From positions 62,001 through 126,000 of the IMG/VR virus record IMGVR_UViG_3300032285_001029: 64,000 nt of DNA; one strand, given 5' to 3'. This document shows, piece after piece, positions 34,366 through 45,000 of this stretch (position 1 is its first letter; each line of letters starts with the position of its first letter). A model generated the notes under the pieces. The model ran no database searches and was not told the origin of the DNA. It saw nothing but the letters and a program-made list of their open reading frames with translations. The position numbers and the translations under genes were made by a program. Source of the DNA: a virus.

Positions 34366-36543
34366 ATGGCACTACCAGGGTTAGACACGTCATTAACTAG
34401 TAACAATATAAGCTCAGGGAGTGCAACAGTCAATCCAGCTAATATTGTTAACTCAATCGGTGGAGTAATATCTACCGTTTCTAATATCTTAACAGCTAAA
34501 GATAAAACACTATCGTTGCCGTTGGCAAATCCTCTTGATGCTTATGCCACTTATGATTATATTTTTACATTAACCTCTATATCTGATGCTGATTTAAAAG
34601 ACAATACATTTATGAAGGGCTATAATAAATTTCCTATTATAGCAAAAACAGCTAGTAGTGATCCTAATAATCGTGTGCAAACGGCATTTGGAAAACATGA
34701 ATTCTATATAGATAATGTAACAATGACTAGTTCAGTCGGGTATACTGGCGGTAAAAATACTAATGTACACTTTTTTTCTTTTGAAGTAACAGAACCATAT
34801 AGTATTGGGTTATTTGTTGTAGCCATGCAACAAGCAGCATTTAATCAAAATCATAAAAATTTTAAAGTTGCACCTTATGTATTAACAGTTGAATTTAGGG
34901 GTAATAAAGAAGACGGTGGCATGGAAATTGTTCCTAACTGTACACGACACATTCCGTTTACAGTGACTTCTGTAGATATCCAAGCAACAGAAGCTGGATC
35001 GAAGTATACAGTTAATTGCACTAGTATTTCAACTATGGCATTAACTGTTTTAAAACAAACTGTTCCTACAGATATTAATATATCAGGGAAAACTGTACAA
35101 GAAGTATTACAAAGCGGACCCTTAAGTTTACAGAATATTGTTAACACAACAAAAAAACAAAATGCAATTAAAGATCAGGTATCTGATCAAATTTTAATTT
35201 TATTTCCTACTGATATTTCGTCTTCGGCAGTTGATGCTAATAGTTCGAGTAATACTGCAACGGTAAACCCGACTACTAGTCAGTTACCTAATGCCTTAAT
35301 TTCTAAATTTAATCTTACGGTTAGTACTGATAATGCACAAAATATTTTGTATTCATCATCAGATGTGAACGCCATTGGTCAAGCGTCGATGGGATTTAAT
35401 AAAGAAAGAAAGGCAGATGCGCCAACAGCGGATTATAAAAAAGTATATGACAAAACAAAACAAGTAAATGTAAGATCTAGCATATCAGCCGACGATGGTA
35501 CAAGTTCATTTAGATTCGCACAAAACATAGATATTCCGTCAATTATAAATGAAGTTATTTTGAATTCAACGTATGCTATTGATGCATTATCTCAAGATAA
35601 GATTGATGCGTTTGGTAATCGAACCTGGTGGAGAATAGATACTCAAGTTTTCAATATTGCATCGGCTAATGATACAAGTACAAATACAAAACCAACATTA
35701 ACTGTTTACAGAGTTGTTCCTTATTTGGTACACACTTCGACATTAATGGCCAGTAATAGTCAGCCTATTGGATTGCCAAATTTAGCTGCACAAGTACCTA
35801 AAGTTTATCAATACATATATACAGGAAAAAACACTTCTGTTTTAAAATTTGATATTAAATTTAATTTTGCATTCACTTCGGTTTTTCAATTTGATGATTT
35901 TAATCGAAGCCAAGATTCTGTGACTGCAAAACAAACAGGAGATACTTCAAGTAGTAAACAAGCAAACGGCAGTGCTTCAAGTTCGCCTGACTCAGAGCCT
36001 TCGACAAATCCAGGCAGCTGGGGCGGCCCTGCAAGAATACGCATCGGTACAGATTCATCATCGGATAATAAAGGCGGCGGTGGCTCGGAAAATTCACAAG
36101 TTAGGATAGCTAGGACATTCTTCGATGCGTTAAACAATCCAAATGATATGTTAGGATTAGATTTAGAGATAATAGGAGATCCGTTTTGGATTATTCAGAG
36201 TGGTGTAGCTAATTATACAGCAAAACCAGGACCTTATATAAATGTAAATCAAGACGGTACAGTAAACTATCAAAACGGCGAAGTACACATTGGTGTAATT
36301 TTTAAAAGCCCGCTTGACATCAATCAGTCAACGGGTATGTATGACTTTGGTAAATCTTCAGACAAGTCGTCGTCGGTTATTGGATTTAACGGACTGTATA
36401 GGGTTATCAACGTTGAAAGTAGGTTTCAAAATGGAATGTTTACTCAAGTACTAAAAGGAAATCGATTGCCTAATCAAGAAAATAAAAATGTTGCAAAACC
36501 AAATCAAACTCTTAATACTAATCCTCCTCCGGCAACTATATGA
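34366..36543 (+). CDS. Probable baseplate hub component (725 aa)
   Basis: Contains VHFFSFEVTEPYSIGLFVVA and YDYIFTLTSISDADLKDNTF in the N-terminal third, VYQYIYTGKNTSVLKFDIKF near 485-505, a Ser/Gly-rich disordered linker (residues about 535-590, including TSSSKQANGSASSS) and a C-terminal domain ending MFTQVLKGNRLPNQENKN. Similar large proteins sit in the hub position of some T4-like phages, where they are the functional counterpart of gp27-type hub proteins; this is inference. The start follows gp53 by 1 bp and its end overlaps the spike gene by ATGA. Confidence 0.5.
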   Translation: MALPGLDTSLTSNNISSGSATVNPANIVNSIGGVISTVSNILTAKDKTLSLPLANPLDAYATYDYIFTLTSISDADLKDNTFMKGYNKFPIIAKTASSDPNNRVQTAFGKHEFYIDNVTMTSSVGYTGGKNTNVHFFSFEVTEPYSIGLFVVAMQQAAFNQNHKNFKVAPYVLTVEFRGNKEDGGMEIVPNCTRHIPFTVTSVDIQATEAGSKYTVNCTSISTMALTVLKQTVPTDINISGKTVQEVLQSGPLSLQNIVNTTKKQNAIKDQVSDQILILFPTDISSSAVDANSSSNTATVNPTTSQLPNALISKFNLTVSTDNAQNILYSSSDVNAIGQASMGFNKERKADAPTADYKKVYDKTKQVNVRSSISADDGTSSFRFAQNIDIPSIINEVILNSTYAIDALSQDKIDAFGNRTWWRIDTQVFNIASANDTSTNTKPTLTVYRVVPYLVHTSTLMASNSQPIGLPNLAAQVPKVYQYIYTGKNTSVLKFDIKFNFAFTSVFQFDDFNRSQDSVTAKQTGDTSSSKQANGSASSSPDSEPSTNPGSWGGPARIRIGTDSSSDNKGGGGSENSQVRIARTFFDALNNPNDMLGLDLEIIGDPFWIIQSGVANYTAKPGPYINVNQDGTVNYQNGEVHIGVIFKSPLDINQSTGMYDFGKSSDKSSSVIGFNGLYRVINVESRFQNGMFTQVLKGNRLPNQENKNVAKPNQTLNTNPPPATI

Positions 36544-38093
36544 TTAATGTAAAAACAAATAATTATGTACCTTCGGGACAACCAGAATTAAGTCCGTTTC
36601 CAGTGTTGGCTAAAATTGTTAGCCACCTTGAGCCTAGTTACATGGGTAAATTAGAAGTTCAAATTTTACGTAATGTAAGTGGAGAATTATTAGACGGAAT
36701 AACACACCCTGTGAGTATGGTTAGTCCGTTCTGGGGACAAACTAGTGTAGATTATAATACAAGTGATTCAGGATACGACTACACACAAAAGTCGTACGGC
36801 ATGTGGATGATTCCGCCTGATGTTGGAACAGTTGGTATAGTAATATTCATTAATGGTAATGCTAAAAGAGGTTACTGGATAGGATTTGTTCCTGACGAGG
36901 GAGTAAATTTTATGACCCCAGGAATAGCAGCGACAGAGCTTACTAATCCTCAAATTTATAGAACCGACAAATTTGCTGGCACTAATGAAATACAAAGATT
37001 ACCAGTAGCAGAATATAATAAACGTGCAGTACCACAAGGTACAACAATTTCCGATCCTACGACAGTTGCTAAACCAATACATCCGTTAGCACAAATTTTA
37101 ACTGACCAAGGATTAGTATATGATGATACACGTGGCCTGACTAGTAGTTCATCTCGACGAGAATTACCGAGCATGGTGTTTGGTATTAGTACACCTGGAC
37201 CAATTGATAAGAGAGAAAATGCACCGCGTGGAGATGTCGGTCCTCCAGGTGATAAAATTAATAAGCAAGTAAGTCGCCTTGGCGGGACAACATTTGTTAT
37301 GGATGACGGTGATTCGGCATTTTTAAGAAAAGGTCCTGCATCAACAACGCCTCCTGAGTATGCAGCTATCGAGCAAGGCGACACTATACCTGATGATCCT
37401 ACAATTCCACACAACGAATGTGTGAGAATACGTACTAGAACCGGCCATCAGATACTATTACATAATTCAGAAGATTTAATTTATATTGGTAATGCTAAGG
37501 GTACTACTTGGATAGAATTAACCAGTAATGGAAAAATTGACATCTATGCTAAAGACAGTATTAGTATTCACTCAGAACAAGATTTAAATTTCAGAGCAGA
37601 TCGAGATATTAATTTAGAAGCCGGCAGAAATTTTAATGTACATGCAGCAGGAAACAAAACAGAAGAAATTAATGGAAATTTAAATTTAGTAGTTGCAAAA
37701 GATCAAAAAATTACAACACTTGGAAACCTTGATGTGTTGACACAAGGGCATACTTATATTACATCGGGCAGCAGAATTGATTTTCGAAGCTCAAAAATTT
37801 ACGCTACTGCGGGAAGAATTTATTGGAATAGCAGTAGTTCGGCAAATCAAGCTACTCCTGCATCTACATTGTCTAAACATAAAATTCCAGATTCAGAAGG
37901 TGCTACCGCTTTGCTTTCTATAATGAATCGTGTGCCTTTACAAGAACCTTGGCCGCATCATGAAAATTTAAATCCTGCTATGTTTGTATCTAGTAAAACT
38001 GATCGAAATGAAGCGGACATTACAGTACCATCGATGTTTGGAAAATATACAACATCGGTGGATACATTCAGAAGAGATGCTGTAAAAAAATAA
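36540..38093 (+). CDS. Baseplate spike protein, gp5/VgrG-like without lysozyme domain
   Basis: The N-terminal OB-like domain (SPFPVLAKIVSHLEPSYMGK, then LEVQILR) is followed by SYGMWMIPPDVGTVGIVIFI. The C-terminal half, IDIYAKDSISIHSEQDLNFR, then DINLEAGRNFNVHAAGNKTE, is the ladder of a triple-stranded beta-helix spike. The end has RVPLQEPWPHHENLNP, a motif I recall in spike proteins of T4-like phages. No lysozyme motif (Glu/Asp/Thr active site) can be seen, so membrane puncture without cell-wall digestion is implied, or digestion is by another protein. 517 residues; T4 gp5 is 575 with a lysozyme domain. The start overlaps the upstream gene by ATGA. Confidence 0.7.
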   Translation: MINVKTNNYVPSGQPELSPFPVLAKIVSHLEPSYMGKLEVQILRNVSGELLDGITHPVSMVSPFWGQTSVDYNTSDSGYDYTQKSYGMWMIPPDVGTVGIVIFINGNAKRGYWIGFVPDEGVNFMTPGIAATELTNPQIYRTDKFAGTNEIQRLPVAEYNKRAVPQGTTISDPTTVAKPIHPLAQILTDQGLVYDDTRGLTSSSSRRELPSMVFGISTPGPIDKRENAPRGDVGPPGDKINKQVSRLGGTTFVMDDGDSAFLRKGPASTTPPEYAAIEQGDTIPDDPTIPHNECVRIRTRTGHQILLHNSEDLIYIGNAKGTTWIELTSNGKIDIYAKDSISIHSEQDLNFRADRDINLEAGRNFNVHAAGNKTEEINGNLNLVVAKDQKITTLGNLDVLTQGHTYITSGSRIDFRSSKIYATAGRIYWNSSSSANQATPASTLSKHKIPDSEGATALLSIMNRVPLQEPWPHHENLNPAMFVSSKTDRNEADITVPSMFGKYTTSVDTFRRDAVKK

Positions 38094-38102
38094 GGAAAAA
38101 CA

Positions 38103-38552
38103 GTGAGCTCAAACGCAAAATTATACAACAAGATTGTTGTTCCATACAGTAATAGCTATAAAACAAATCCGGTACGAAGTCAAATGTACAAAGGATTTAG
38201 TACAATAAGTCCGGATACCAGGAATTTTAAACTTTTTGATTTTGAATTAATTAAACAGGATTTATTAAATCATTTTCATATAAGACAAGGCGAAAGATTA
38301 ATGAATCCTCGCTTCGGCTGTGTTATCTGGGAACTATTATTCGAACCATTAACAGATGATTTAAAAAATACTATTCAGAGAAATGTTGAAGATATTATAA
38401 ATTCTGATCCTAGAATAAAAGCGAATCAGGTAATAATTACATCTTATGAAACGGGAGTACAAATTGAGTGTGTTATTGAATATTTGCTTTACAATGTTCA
38501 AGAACAGATTCAACTTCAATTTGATCAAACAAATGGTCTGTTGACAGGATAA
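38103..38552 (+). CDS. 25: Baseplate wedge protein (gp25-like)
   Basis: A 149-residue protein with GTG start after RBS AAGGA. The core FDFELIKQDLLNHFHIRQGE followed by RLMNPRFGCVIWELLFEP, with LTDDLKNTIQRNVEDIINSD, is the standard gp25/GpW fold (R-P/L-x-N-P-x-F-G motif). Length is slightly above T4 gp25 (132). It lies between spike and gene 6, as in T4 order (5, then 25 nearby). It is an essential wedge component linking the sheath to the baseplate. Confidence 0.9.
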   Translation: MSSNAKLYNKIVVPYSNSYKTNPVRSQMYKGFSTISPDTRNFKLFDFELIKQDLLNHFHIRQGERLMNPRFGCVIWELLFEPLTDDLKNTIQRNVEDIINSDPRIKANQVIITSYETGVQIECVIEYLLYNVQEQIQLQFDQTNGLLTG

Positions 38553-38573
38553 AATACGCAGATATTTCAAAAA

Positions 38574-38581
38574 ATAAATAG
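38574..38581 (+). promoter_or_regulatory. Putative T4-type late promoter (ATAAATAG)
   Basis: AAAATAAATAGTGATATAGAG in the 46-bp gap before gene 6; the box ends 18 nt before the ATG. It gives gene 6 and the giant gene a second promoter within the baseplate block. Confidence 0.5.
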
Positions 38582-38598
38582 TGATATAGAGATAAAAA

Positions 38599-41500
38599 AT
38601 GACATCAACCTCAAGACAAAACAATCTATTAATTGCCCAAGATTGGACAAAGATTTATCAATCTTTCAGAAATGCTGATTTTCAAAGTTATGATTTTGAA
38701 AATCTTCGCCGCACAATGATCGATTATATTAGAACAAATTATCCAGAAGACTATAATGATTACATTGAAAGTTCGGAATATCTTGCCTTAATAGATTTGA
38801 TAGCGTTCTTAGGTCAAAGTATTAGTTATCGCATTGATTTAAATGCTCGAGATAATTTTTTAGAGTTATCTGAAAGACGAGATAGCATCTTAAGACTTGC
38901 TAGATTAGTTGCCTATAATGCACAACGCAATAATGCTGCTAGTGGACTACTAAAATTTACTAGTGTTCAGACTACTGAAGATGTGTTAGATTCTAGTGGT
39001 CGTAATTTAAGTAATCAAACTATTGCATGGAATGACTCGAGCAATACCAATTGGTATGATCAGTTTATCAGTGTAATGAACGCTGCATTTCCTACAACTC
39101 AAAAATTTGGAAATCCATCTGATAGTGCAAACATCTATGGGGTGCCAACGCAACAGTATAGATTTAATAGCAAGATAGCTGGTATCCCTGTATTCAACTT
39201 TAGTAAGGTAGTTTCTGGACAATCGATGAATTTTGAGATTACTAGTACAACCTTTAGTAGTCAAAATTATATTTACGAAGAATCGCCTAAGATTGGAAAT
39301 CCATTAGCATGTGTTTACAAAGACGACGGCAGGGGTGCCGGAAGTTCGTCAAACGGTTTCTTTCTACATTTCACACAGGGAACATTAAACCAAGGATCAT
39401 TTACAATTGATCAGCCAAATAGTCACGAATCGGTCGATATTGATACACCAAACATTAACAATACCGATGTATGGTTATATAGTGTGAACAAGACAGGTGT
39501 TGAAAGTGACTTATGGACTCAAGTTCCTGCCCTTCAAGGCAATAATATTATCTATAATAGTATTAATCAGCAGATAAAAAATATTTATGCGGTAATTACA
39601 CGAACTGGGGATACAGTCAGTTTGCAATTTAGTAATGGAATTTTTGGAAAACTTCCAGTTGGTACATTTAAAGTTTACTATAGAGTTAGTAATAATCTGG
39701 ATTATACTATAAATCCTGCCGACCTTAGCAATATAACAATATCGTTTCCTTATACTAGTGCTACGAATCAATCAGAAACATTAACAATTAATTTAAGCCT
39801 TTCAAACTCCGTTAGTAATGCATCAGCATCGGAATCCAATGCCAGTATCCAAGCTAATGCTCCACAAAGTTATTATACACAAAATAGAATGATTACAGCA
39901 GAGGACTATAATATAAGTCCTTTGTCGGCCAGTACACAGGTTTTAAAAATACAAGCAGTTAATCGAGTTAGTAGCGGTATAAGCAGATATTTTGATTTAA
40001 TTGATCCTAGTGGTCAATACAGTTCCACCACTTTATTCGGTAGCGATGGTATAGTTTATACAGAAAAATATCTGACTAAGTTATTATTCACGTATCTTAC
40101 AAAAGTAGATATTCAAGGTACAATATACAATGATATCTTTACTATATTAAAAGATTCTAACTTAAGGAATTTTTATTATGGAAACTATCAAGTTTCGTTA
40201 ACCGCAAGTTTAAACATTGCCTGGTATCAAAAAACTGCAGATAGAACAATGTCAACAGGTTATATAGGCGGCACTACTAATAGTATTCCAATCAAAGTAG
40301 GCGATTTTACTGCAACTAATCTTCAGTATCTTCAAGTTGGTGCGTTAGTTCAATTTACTGCACCGACTGGCTACTACTTTGACACAACTAATTATAATAT
40401 TATTACAGCAGGTACGGCTACAGTGACTGGTGCAGTTCAGTCTATTTGGGCTGAATGTATAAATTTAACAGATGATGGCACAGCGTCGGGTACTGGATTA
40501 TTATCTACAGGATTCGGTCCGATTGGTTTCAACAAAGAAATCCCAACAGGTGCCATTGTAACTGAGATTATTCCTACATGGAATACTACTATTGGTTCGT
40601 CAATAATTACAAAGATGGTCGATTTAATTTTTTCAAATCAACCATTTGGTCTTACGTACAATTCTTTAACACGAGCTTGGCAAATTATTTACGAAACTAA
40701 TCTAAATGCTGCATCGTTGTTTTCTTTATCTAAACAAGGCGATACAACTAATACGCAAACAGATGCTAGCTGGCTATTATTGTTTACTACAGATAATGTG
40801 ACATATACAGTAAGTTCGCGTCAGCAACGATACGTTTTTGAAAGTTCTAAGCAGATAAGTTTTTACTTTGATAATAGTAAAAAAATCTATGATTCTACAA
40901 ATAATACAGTAGTAAAGGATCAAATTACAGTACTCAGCATCAATAATCAACCAAGTAGTTTAACTCCATTTACTATAGATAAAAAATGGGATATAGTTGA
41001 TTCTTATTTAGGTCTCGATGGCTTTAAAGATAATAGTAAACTTGTAGTGTCGTTTGCTGAAAATGAAACAAACGGTTCTACAGATAATCCTGATTCATTT
41101 AGAGATATTGTATATAGTAATTCTGTACCATCCTATATTGTTCAAGAACGGTATACAATTACAGAAGGCCAAGAAGATTATAGATATGTAAAAAATGATG
41201 GTATTGTGAAGATTTTTCTTTCACAAAGCTATGTTGGGGAACTATCTCAGTATACAGATGGCCAGTATTTTTATTTTATCGATACTGATACGGTGAAGAA
41301 ATTTAATGCAATATCGTCAACTTTTTTAGTAAGTTTAGATTATAAGGTCTATGCAGGAAGAGACGACTTAAAGTTTCAATATGTACATAATGCAGATTAT
41401 GAATCTCGCGTAGATCCTGGATCAAGCAATATAGTTGACATATATGTATTAACAAAGAGCTATGACACTTACTATAGACAATGGATATCAGGTGCAATAA

Positions 41501-42045
41501 ATTCAGAACCGTTGCCTCCTAGCAGTGCTGAATTGTTTGATTTATTGGATCCAAAATTAAATCTAGTTAAGTCTATCAGTGACGAGATAGTCTATCATCC
41601 GGTAAAATATACACCTTTGTTTGGCACCAATGCCGATCCTTCTTTACAAGCAATGTTTCAAGTAATTAAGACCCCGGGTCAAGTTATTTCGGATAATGAT
41701 GTACAAACACGAGTTATTTCGGCAATTAATCAGTTTTTTGCACTTGAAAATTGGAACTTTGGCGACACATTTTATTTTACAGAGTTATCGACTTATGTAA
41801 TGAATCAGCTAACTCCTTATATTTCAACATTTTTGATTGTACCTAAACAAGGAACTCAAAATTTTGGTAGTTTATTTGAAATTAGTAGCACTAGCAATCA
41901 GCTATTCATAAGCACAGCTACAGTGGAAGATGTTGTTATTATTTCAGGAGTGACTGCTACGTCTATCAAAGCTATTCCAGGCACGATCGTATCGTCAAAT
42001 ATTGCATCTAGTCAAGTTTTAACAAGTTCAACATACGGAATTTAA
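38599..42045 (+). CDS. 6: Baseplate wedge protein (gp6-like), enlarged
   Basis: The N-terminus matches gp6-type wedges: DWTKIYQSFRNADFQSYDFE, then MIDYIRTNYPEDYNDYIESS and EYLALIDLIAFLGQSISYRI. The LARLVAYNAQR helix and ANAPQSYYTQNRMITAEDYN also fit baseplate J/gp6 proteins. At 1148 residues it is far above T4 gp6 (660); the additional part, about residues 520-900, is beta-rich and may be an inserted domain. It is followed by the giant gene with 3 bp between stop and start. It forms the iris of wedge heterodimers around the hub. Confidence 0.85.
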   Translation: MTSTSRQNNLLIAQDWTKIYQSFRNADFQSYDFENLRRTMIDYIRTNYPEDYNDYIESSEYLALIDLIAFLGQSISYRIDLNARDNFLELSERRDSILRLARLVAYNAQRNNAASGLLKFTSVQTTEDVLDSSGRNLSNQTIAWNDSSNTNWYDQFISVMNAAFPTTQKFGNPSDSANIYGVPTQQYRFNSKIAGIPVFNFSKVVSGQSMNFEITSTTFSSQNYIYEESPKIGNPLACVYKDDGRGAGSSSNGFFLHFTQGTLNQGSFTIDQPNSHESVDIDTPNINNTDVWLYSVNKTGVESDLWTQVPALQGNNIIYNSINQQIKNIYAVITRTGDTVSLQFSNGIFGKLPVGTFKVYYRVSNNLDYTINPADLSNITISFPYTSATNQSETLTINLSLSNSVSNASASESNASIQANAPQSYYTQNRMITAEDYNISPLSASTQVLKIQAVNRVSSGISRYFDLIDPSGQYSSTTLFGSDGIVYTEKYLTKLLFTYLTKVDIQGTIYNDIFTILKDSNLRNFYYGNYQVSLTASLNIAWYQKTADRTMSTGYIGGTTNSIPIKVGDFTATNLQYLQVGALVQFTAPTGYYFDTTNYNIITAGTATVTGAVQSIWAECINLTDDGTASGTGLLSTGFGPIGFNKEIPTGAIVTEIIPTWNTTIGSSIITKMVDLIFSNQPFGLTYNSLTRAWQIIYETNLNAASLFSLSKQGDTTNTQTDASWLLLFTTDNVTYTVSSRQQRYVFESSKQISFYFDNSKKIYDSTNNTVVKDQITVLSINNQPSSLTPFTIDKKWDIVDSYLGLDGFKDNSKLVVSFAENETNGSTDNPDSFRDIVYSNSVPSYIVQERYTITEGQEDYRYVKNDGIVKIFLSQSYVGELSQYTDGQYFYFIDTDTVKKFNAISSTFLVSLDYKVYAGRDDLKFQYVHNADYESRVDPGSSNIVDIYVLTKSYDTYYRQWISGAINSEPLPPSSAELFDLLDPKLNLVKSISDEIVYHPVKYTPLFGTNADPSLQAMFQVIKTPGQVISDNDVQTRVISAINQFFALENWNFGDTFYFTELSTYVMNQLTPYISTFLIVPKQGTQNFGSLFEISSTSNQLFISTATVEDVVIISGVTATSIKAIPGTIVSSNIASSQVLTSSTYGI

Positions 42046-42048
42046 TAC

Positions 42049-45000
42049 ATGGCATCTCAAAAAAACAACAATGGATTAACATCCAAACTAATTCCTAACA
42101 TTTATCAATCCGATGCTAACAAGAAGTTTTTACAAGCAACTCTTGATCAGTTAGTACAACCAGGAACTATAAAAAAAGTTAATGGATATGCAGGAAGAAA
42201 GAATGCTAAGGCTAGTGTAGGGGATGACATTTATATAAATGCAGCCGGTACTACTCGACAAAATTATCAACTCGAACCAGGATTTACAGTTCAAGATGAG
42301 CTAGGAAATTATACATTTTTTAAAGATTATCAAGATTATATAAATGATCTTTATGTGTTAGGCAGTAATACTAAAAATCATAGTCGGCTGAATAAACAAG
42401 AATTTTACAGTTGGAATCCCCATATTGATTGGGATAAATTTTCTAATTTTCAACAGTACTATTGGTTACCTTACGGTCCCGACACAATTACAGTATTCGG
42501 TCAACAGTCAGCGATTCAAAGCACAATTAAAGTCAGTATAGAAAATGAAGGTACAAATTTCCAGTGGATGTTTTCTTCTGATGCATTAGTTCCTAACCCT
42601 ACAATTAAACTTTATCGAGGCCAAACTTATGTGTTTGAAATCGATAGCATTGGTAATCCTTTTACTATTGCAACAGTTCGTAGTAATGATGTTGAATATT
42701 TGTATCAAACTCCGGGCCTTGATGGAAATAAAGTTTTTCAAGGAACGATTACTTTTACAGTACCTGCTGATGCACCTAGTTTGCTTTATTATTTTAGTGA
42801 TACAGATTTAGATGCCAGTGGAGTTTTTGAAATTCTTTCTATTGAAGAAAACACATATCTTGATGTTGAAAAGGATCTGTTAGGCAAAACATCATACACA
42901 TTACCTAACGGAGTTACGTTAAGCAATGGCATGAAAATTAAGTTTATAGGTAACATAACACCTGAAACTTATTCTAAAGGGCAATACTATGTTGAAGGTG
43001 TTGGTACAGGAATCGTATTAACTGAAGAATCATCACTAGAAATAATTGCACCTTATACTACTGATACTACTATTTTATTTGATTCTGATCTGTTCGACTC
43101 TTTGCCTTTTAGTAGTGCTAGCTCATATGCAGGAACCTTAGATTATATTACTATTAATAGAAGTAGTCAAGATAAGAATCCATGGAGTCGATACAATCGT
43201 TGGTTCCATAAAGATGTTATTGAAGTAAGCGCAGCATTAAATGGCAATGTTCCAAGCTTAGATCAGACTGCTCGTGCTGTTAGACCTATTATCGAATTCG
43301 AATCAAATTTACAACTTTATAATTTTGGAAATAAGTCGGTCGTTGATGTTGACGTTATTGATAATTTTACTACTGATGCATTTTCTATTATAGAAGGTAG
43401 CTTGGGATACAATATTGATGGTGTAGATTTAGTTCAAGGATATTTGGTAATTTTTACTGCAGATCCAGATCCGTTTGTTAAAGATAATGTATATGAAGTG
43501 CAGTTTGTTTCGGTCAATGGTGTTCAACAAATACATCTAGCGTTACATTCAACGCCATCTGAGAATGATTCTGTAATTGTAAAAAGCGGAATAAAGAATC
43601 AATCGATCACTTATTGGTACAATGGTACAGACTGGATTTATGCACAACAAAAGACTAAAGCAAATCAACAGCCTTTATTTGATATTTTCAATTCCGATGG
43701 AATTAGTTTTTCGGATACAACAATATATACAGGATCTACGTTTAAAGGATCTGCAGTATTTTCTTATGCAGTGGGCTCGAGCTCAAATGATCCTAGTTTA
43801 GGATTTCCTTTATTATATAAAAATATAAACAATATCGGAGACATTGTCTTCAACTTTAATCTAGTTTCTGACACATTTGTGTATAAACTAAGCGGTGATA
43901 TAGTTACAGTTGATATTAGTATTGGTTATTTAAAACAGATACAAACAACAGCTTCTGTGTTTGTAAATGGATGGATAACAAATAGTGTTACAATGACACA
44001 GGGTGCTGTAAGAATCTACAAAAATTCAGAAATTACAAATAACTTCGATATCGACATTTTTGATAATATTAACGATCTTGATGACTTAGTAGTCAAAGTT
44101 TATGTTAATGGTATTAGATTAGAAAGCACTGAATGGTCAATAAGCGACGGTGTAATTTACAAATATGTAGAACTATTAACTGACGTAACAACCGCCGATG
44201 TATTAACAATTAAAGCGTATGCAGCACAACCTATCAACAAGAATGGATTCTATGAAATCCCATTGAACTTACAAAATAATCCCCTGAACAATGAGATTAC
44301 TACTTTTACACTAGGTGAAGTTTTAGATCATGTAGAGTCGATCGTAGAAAATGTACCAAATTTTTCAGGATCATATCCTGGTTTCGGTAATTTACGAGAT
44401 TTAGGACAGATTAGTAAGTATGGAACTAAATTTGTTCAACACAGTGGTCCTGCAAGTCTATCTTTATATCATATCACTAATAAAACTAATAATGTAATTA
44501 GAGCTATAGAAAAATCTCGTAATGACTATGTTGCCTTTAAAAGAGCGTTTATTAATGCTGCTACTGGGTTATCAGAGGATTTATCGGTTGTTGAATCAGT
44601 CGATTATATTTTAAGAAAAATTAACGAGAATAAACCTAAGACCGGACCATATTATTTCAGTGACATGGTGCCTTATGGTGCAGCTATTGTAAGTGATATT
44701 CCTGTTCTAGATTACAGAATTAAAACGTATCCATTAACCGATCCATTTAGCTTAGATGTATTGTCTTATAAATCAGTATTAATATATCGAAATGGCACAC
44801 AGTTATTGTATAACACTGACTATATTTTTGATAGTGATAACTCAAATTTTATAATGTTAGATACATCTCCGTTAGCTAACGGTGACGTACTTACAACATA
44901 TGAGTATGATAGCACTAACGGATCGTTTGTTCCAGAGACTCCGACTAAGTTAGGATTTTGGCCAGCATACGAACCTAAAATACTCTTAGATAACACATTG

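Noticed and set aside
34366-36543. Calling this protein gp27 outright
   Set aside because: No clear gp27 signature was seen; only position and general texture support a hub role, so no gene symbol was given.
36956-37414. 152-codon minus-strand open frame
   Set aside because: Antisense to the middle of the spike gene, without RBS or recognisable motif.
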